Positions 7,201 to 9,241 of a stretch of DNA of 9,241 bases are shown piece by piece. Every line of letters begins with the position of its first letter. The stretch's first letter is position 1. Under the pieces are notes generated by a model, which was not told where the DNA came from, ran no database searches, and saw only the letters and a list, made by a program, of their open reading frames with translations. A program made the position numbers and the translations under genes. This DNA is from Cytophagaceae bacterium (lineage in GTDB: Bacteria; Bacteroidota; Bacteroidia; Cytophagales; Cytophagaceae), in the NCBI GenBank assembly GCA_021151805.1, contig JAGKWN010000137.1, forward strand, positions 1 through 9,241, in the 5' to 3' direction.

Positions 7201-9146
7201 CTTCCGCTGCCCCTACAGTAACCGCTGCAGTGGCTTATTGTCAGAACGAAACAGCAGCACAATTAACGGCAACCGGCACGGCATTAAAATGGTATGCAGA
7301 CAATACTACAACGACTGCATTGGCAGCAGCTCCAACACCATCAACTGCCGCAGTAGGTACAACAAACTATTATGTTTCACAGACGAACGGTTGTGAAAGT
7401 GCCCGCGCACAGATTACTGTAACAGTAAATGCATTGCCAACAGCAACGATCACTGCAGGAGGGGCGACGTCGTTCTGTAACGGAGGTTCAGTAGTATTGA
7501 CGGCTAGTAATGGAACTTCTTATATATGGAAAAATGGAGCTAACCAGGTTGCAACATCTGCCAGCTATACAGCAACTGCAGCCGGTTCATATACCGTTGA
7601 AGTTACGAATGCAAATAACTGTAAAGCTACTTCAGCCGCAACAGTGGTGACTATAAATACTTCATCGACTGCGCCTACAGTGACTGCTGCAGTTTCTTAT
7701 TGTCAGAACGAAACCGCAGCACAACTAACGGCAACAGGTACTGCATTAAGATGGTATGCTGACAATACTACAGCGACTGCATTGGCAACAGCACCAACAC
7801 CAAATACTACAGTAGCCGGTACAACTAATTATTATGTTTCACAGAATACGAGCGGTTGTGAAAGTGTACGCGCACAAATTACAGTAACAGTAAATACATT
7901 GCCAACAGCAATAATCACTGCAGGTTCTGCAACGTCGTTCTGTACAGGCGGATCAGTAGCATTAACTGCCAGTGCAGGAAGTTCTTATGTATGGAAGAAT
8001 GGAGCAAGCCAGGTTGGTACATCTGCAACTTATACAGCAACGGCAGCTGGTTCCTATACCGTTGAAATTACCAATGCAAATAATTGTAAAGCTACTTCAG
8101 CTGCAACAGTTGTTACAGTAAATACAACTCCTGTTGCACCAACGGCTGTGTCACCTGTAAGTTATTGTCAGAATGAAGCTGCAGTGTCGTTGACAGCAAC
8201 TGGTAATGGATTGAAATGGTATGCAGACAATGCTACAACGACAGCATTAGCGGCGGCGCCAACACCGACAACTTTGGCAGCAGGAACGACCAATTATTTC
8301 GTTTCTCAGTCGATCAATGGTTGTGAAAGTCCGCGGGCACAGATAAACGTAACAGTTAATGCATTACCGGATGCTGTTATTACAGTTGTTGGAAAAACTA
8401 CAATTGCTAATGGAGAAACGGTTACGTTGAATGCCAATACCGGCGCAAACCTTACTTATAAATGGTTTAATGGAAATACACAGGTTGGTACAGGTTCGTC
8501 TTATACAGCGAATGCGGCAGGCAATTATACGGTTGAAGTTACAAACGCATCAGGTTGTGTGAATACATCTGCAATCACTTCCATTGCGACTGCACAAAAC
8601 CAACCTTCGGTTATAACGATTACATCATTAACAAACAATGCTAGTATACAAGGGCCGGTTACGATCAGTGCAACGGTTTCAGATCCGGATGGTGCGATTG
8701 CTTTGGTTGAGTTCTTAGATGGAAATATCGTGATTGGTTCAGCAACGACACAACCATATACATTCATTTGGACAAACCCTAGCGTAGGCGAACATACAAT
8801 AACTGTGCGTGCTACAGATATCTTGGGTGGTGTTACAACTTCTGATCCTATTATCATTACATCAGAACTTACAACAGGGGTTCGTGCAGCAGGAAATACT
8901 ATGTATGGTAATGTTTATCCGGTGCCTGCACGTTACGAGGTTATTGTTGAGACTCAAGTTGACCTTGCTGATGCTTTATTTTCTCTAACAAATGTTTTAG
9001 GCGAAGAAGTGATGCCATCGATACAGGTTGAAGGTGTTCAGGCGAAGTTGAACGTAAGCGGATTGTCTGAAGGAGTTTACTTATTGATGGTTAAAAAAGA
9101 ATCAAATATTCTGACCAAGAAAATTGTTGTAACAAACAAAGACTAG
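4257..9146 (+). CDS. Giant modular GH11 endo-1,4-beta-xylanase with CBM9, Ig-like repeats and T9SS sorting domain
   Basis: A 1629-residue secreted enzyme expected to cut internal beta-1,4 bonds of xylan. Order: signal peptide (1-32, basic Lys8/Arg11, long hydrophobic core, cleavage VNA before Q33); GH11 catalytic domain (about 36-228); type-A Ig-like domain (about 231-311); CBM9 (about 312-511); six A-B Ig-like units of 155 residues (517-1445, one unit 154); a different bacterial Ig-like domain (about 1446-1536, with VSDPDGAIALVEFLDG); and a T9SS sorting domain (about 1552-1629). The signal peptide directs Sec export and the sorting domain directs outer-membrane passage by T9SS, so the protein should act at the surface or outside the cell. 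A typical stand-alone GH11 is about 200 residues, so most of this protein is binding and spacer modules. It is monocistronic by context, lying between two hairpin terminators. Start chosen because it gives a full signal peptide. Confidence 0.95.
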   Translation: MGLSLLSKNVRNLFSLIVFSFVLFFLNIRVNAQTVTSNTQSTNNGFFYSFWNDGSQGSASMTLGAAGNYSTTWNNIGNFTAGKGWAVGKPDRVVCFSGSFNGGSNGFLALYGWTKNNLIEYYVCENHGQWTPPGNTSDIVKKGTYTSDGGTYTIYTATRTNQPSIIGTATFQQFWSVRTETRSSGTITFANHVAAWKAAGMNMGTTWDYQIMESEGYHSSGSSNITVSECVSCATAAPTATTSYDYEVGATATQLTATGTALKWYTVSTGGTALSAAPTPSTTTIGVTKYYVGQTLNGCEGPRTEITVRVSQKYKIYKVSSALTIDGTAEASWNNASVLSAAATKLLTGTVTNSADLSGNFKALWDDTYLYVLADVTDDKLVNESINVYDDDAVEVYVDINNDKATTYGANDVQYSFGWNDGTTVGSLPSGRSTTGITYAAVARTGGYVVEARIPWTTLQGTPAIGQLVGMDFMINDDDDNGTRDGKLSWNASADDAWEDPSLFGTAILQGLLPCTTPAAPTVTATVAYCQNATAAALTATGTSLVWYTSSTATTGSTTAITPSTTTAGTVNYFVTQNVGGCESAKAQIAVTVNALPAATITAGGATSFCTGGSVTLTASTGSSYVWKNGTNQVGTAATYTATAAGAYTVEVTNANNCKATSAATSVTVNAAPAAPAVTAAVAYCQNVAATQLTATGTALKWYADNTTTTALAAAPTPSTTAVGTTNYFVSQTTNGCESTRAQIAVTINALPTAAITAGGPTTFCSGGSVTLTASNGTSYVWKNGANQVGTSASYTATAAGSYTVEVTNANNCKAISAATSVTVNAAPAAPAVTATVAYCQNATAAQLTATGTALKWYADNTTTTTLTTAPTPSTTAVGTTNYFVSQTTNGCESARAQIAVTVNALPTATITTGGSTAFCAGGSVTLTASNGTSYVWRNGANQVGTAASYTATAAGSYTVEVTNANNCKATSAATAVTITTSSAAPTVTAAVAYCQNETAAQLTATGTALKWYADNTTTTALAAAPTPSTAAVGTTNYYVSQTNGCESARAQITVTVNALPTATITAGGATSFCNGGSVVLTASNGTSYIWKNGANQVATSASYTATAAGSYTVEVTNANNCKATSAATVVTINTSSTAPTVTAAVSYCQNETAAQLTATGTALRWYADNTTATALATAPTPNTTVAGTTNYYVSQNTSGCESVRAQITVTVNTLPTAIITAGSATSFCTGGSVALTASAGSSYVWKNGASQVGTSATYTATAAGSYTVEITNANNCKATSAATVVTVNTTPVAPTAVSPVSYCQNEAAVSLTATGNGLKWYADNATTTALAAAPTPTTLAAGTTNYFVSQSINGCESPRAQINVTVNALPDAVITVVGKTTIANGETVTLNANTGANLTYKWFNGNTQVGTGSSYTANAAGNYTVEVTNASGCVNTSAITSIATAQNQPSVITITSLTNNASIQGPVTISATVSDPDGAIALVEFLDGNIVIGSATTQPYTFIWTNPSVGEHTITVRATDILGGVTTSDPIIITSELTTGVRAAGNTMYGNVYPVPARYEVIVETQVDLADALFSLTNVLGEEVMPSIQVEGVQAKLNVSGLSEGVYLLMVKKESNILTKKIVVTNKD
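4362..4940 (+). other. GH11 xylanase catalytic domain
   Basis: Residues about 36-228 of the large protein. Family landmarks in order: GFFYSFWNDG, TTWNNIGNFTAGKGW, FSGSF, LALYGWTKN, IEYYVCENHG with nucleophile Glu125, the thumb sequence NQPSIIGTATFQQFWSVR, then NHVAAWKAAGMNMG, and DYQIMESEGYHSSGSS with acid/base Glu215. Both catalytic glutamates and the thumb PSI are intact, so it should be active. Asn75 in WNNIGNF occupies the position where Asn, rather than Asp, goes with a neutral-to-alkaline optimum in characterised GH11 enzymes; that is an inference. Cys95 and Cys124 stand where Asn and Val are found in Trichoderma XynII, and Cys124 is directly before the nucleophile. Confidence 0.95.
4947..5189 (+). 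other. Solitary type-A Ig-like domain between GH11 and CBM9
   Basis: Residues about 231-311 match the A half of the downstream repeats: ATQLTATGTALKWY, AAPTPSTTTIGVTKYYVGQTLNGCEGPR. It lacks the YCQN cysteine found in all six later copies (here YDYEVG) and is not followed by a B half; CBM9 starts instead. It resembles the Ig-like domains associated with C. hutchinsonii surface proteins. Confidence 0.75.
5190..5789 (+). other. CBM9 carbohydrate-binding module
   Basis: Residues about 312-511. Signatures are LTIDGTAEASWNNA near the start, LWDDTYLYVLADVTDDKL, the acidic strand DDAVEVYVDINNDK, YVVEARIPWTTL, MDFMINDDDDNGTRDGKLSW and DAWEDPSLFGTAIL at the end. This is the CBM9 beta-sandwich seen in xylanases, where it binds xylan or cellulose, in some cases chain reducing ends. 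Tryptophans at about 419, 490 and 498 are candidate sugar-stacking residues, but assignment needs a structure-based alignment. The Asp-rich loop at 477-480 may bind calcium. Confidence 0.85.
5805..8591 (+). repeat. Six tandem 465-bp repeats encoding A-B Ig-like units
   Basis: Units lie at about 5805-6269, 6270-6734, 6735-7199, 7200-7661, 7662-8126 and 8127-8591. The YCQN codons recur at 5841, 6306, 6771, 7236, 7698 and 8163: spacing 465 except 462 after unit 4, which lost one codon near 7380 (SQTNGCES instead of SQTTNGCES). Each unit has an A half (AYCQN, LTATGTALKWYADN, PTPSTTAVGTTNYFVSQ, NGCES) and a B half (ITAGGATSFCTGGSVTLTAS, YVWKNGANQVGTSASYTATAAGSYTVEVTNANNC). Each half has two cysteines, likely a disulfide, except the B half of unit 6, which lacks the first. 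Units 2-4 are most alike and units 1 and 6 most divergent. The role is most likely a rigid spacer and possibly adhesion. Confidence 0.95.
8910..9143 (+). other. T9SS C-terminal sorting domain (type A)
   Basis: Residues about 1552-1629: NVYPVPARYEVIVE, then FSLTNVLGEEV, LNVSGLSEGVYLLMV and the terminal KKIVVTNKD. This matches the Por-secretion-tail pattern (YPNP, G-x-x-V, L-x-x-GVY, KK-hydrophobic end). The first motif reads YPVP instead of the common YPNP, which should be tolerated. It predicts type IX secretion, with removal of the domain and possible attachment to the cell surface. Confidence 0.9.
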
Positions 9147-9171
9147 TTTAATAAGTTGTTATATTTCCTGT

Positions 9172-9207
9172 AAAACTCCAATTGGTTTGACCCCGATTGG
9201 AGTTTTT
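9172..9207 (+). terminator. Rho-independent terminator after the xylanase gene
   Basis: AAAACTCCAAT (9172-9182) pairs perfectly with ATTGGAGTTTT (9196-9206) over 11 bp across a 13-base loop, within a run of five T. It lies 25 bases after the stop codon. The flanking A and T runs mean it could also serve a gene converging from the right, outside the window. Confidence 0.85.
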
Positions 9208-9241
9208 CCAGTTTTAAAAAGTAGAATAATTACTACATTTT

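Noticed and set aside
5805..8591. Regularly spaced repeats as a possible CRISPR or satellite array
   Set aside because: The 465-bp period keeps one continuous reading frame with Ig-like protein signatures, and there are no unique spacers between short repeats.
8525..8857. A 110-codon open frame on the minus strand, and similar minus-strand frames at 2387-2674, 3443-3748, 4584-4910 and 6561-6779
   Set aside because: They lie opposite strongly supported coding sequence, have no recognisable domains, and their composition is the expected shadow of the sense codons.

Overview
The window looks like chromosomal DNA from a Bacteroidota gliding cellulose/hemicellulose degrader, most like Cytophaga hutchinsonii. 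This is inferred from the moderate-to-low GC content, the absence of clear Shine-Dalgarno sequences, a type IX secretion (T9SS) C-terminal sorting domain, and the Ig-like repeats and giant modular glycosidase typical of that genus. No database search was possible, so the species is an inference. All five genes are on the + strand and fill the window apart from short gaps. The only gaps over 100 bases are 1064-1208 and 4062-4256.

Layout: (1) 53-1063, a lipoprotein with an alpha/beta-hydrolase fold and a complete-looking Ser-Asp-His triad. (2) 1209-2483, an exported protein with a TPR-like N-terminus followed by WG beta-repeats, function unknown. (3) 2535-2930, a small four-helix DoxX-like membrane protein, and (4) 2940-4061, an integral membrane acyltransferase of the acyltransferase-3 (OafA/NodX) family. 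Genes 3 and 4 are 9 bases apart and probably co-transcribed. A strong hairpin terminator at 4140-4185 closes this group. (5) 4257-9146, a 1629-residue secreted GH11 endo-xylanase, followed by its own hairpin terminator at 9172-9207.

The main item is the xylanase. Its order is signal peptide, GH11 catalytic domain (nucleophile E125, acid/base E215), one Ig-like domain of type A, a CBM9 carbohydrate-binding module, six tandem two-domain (A-B) Ig-like units with a 155-residue / 465-bp period, a final Ig-like domain of another type, and the T9SS sorting domain. It is probably exported by T9SS and held at or released from the cell surface, with the repeats acting as a spacer between the sorting domain and the xylan-binding and catalytic modules.

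The genes do not form an obvious pathway or polysaccharide-utilisation locus: there is no SusC/SusD pair, regulator or second glycosidase. I found no mobile element, CRISPR array, RNA gene or clearly new multi-gene system. The most informative second-look items are the domain arrangement of the xylanase and the nucleotide-level mosaic structure of its repeat array.
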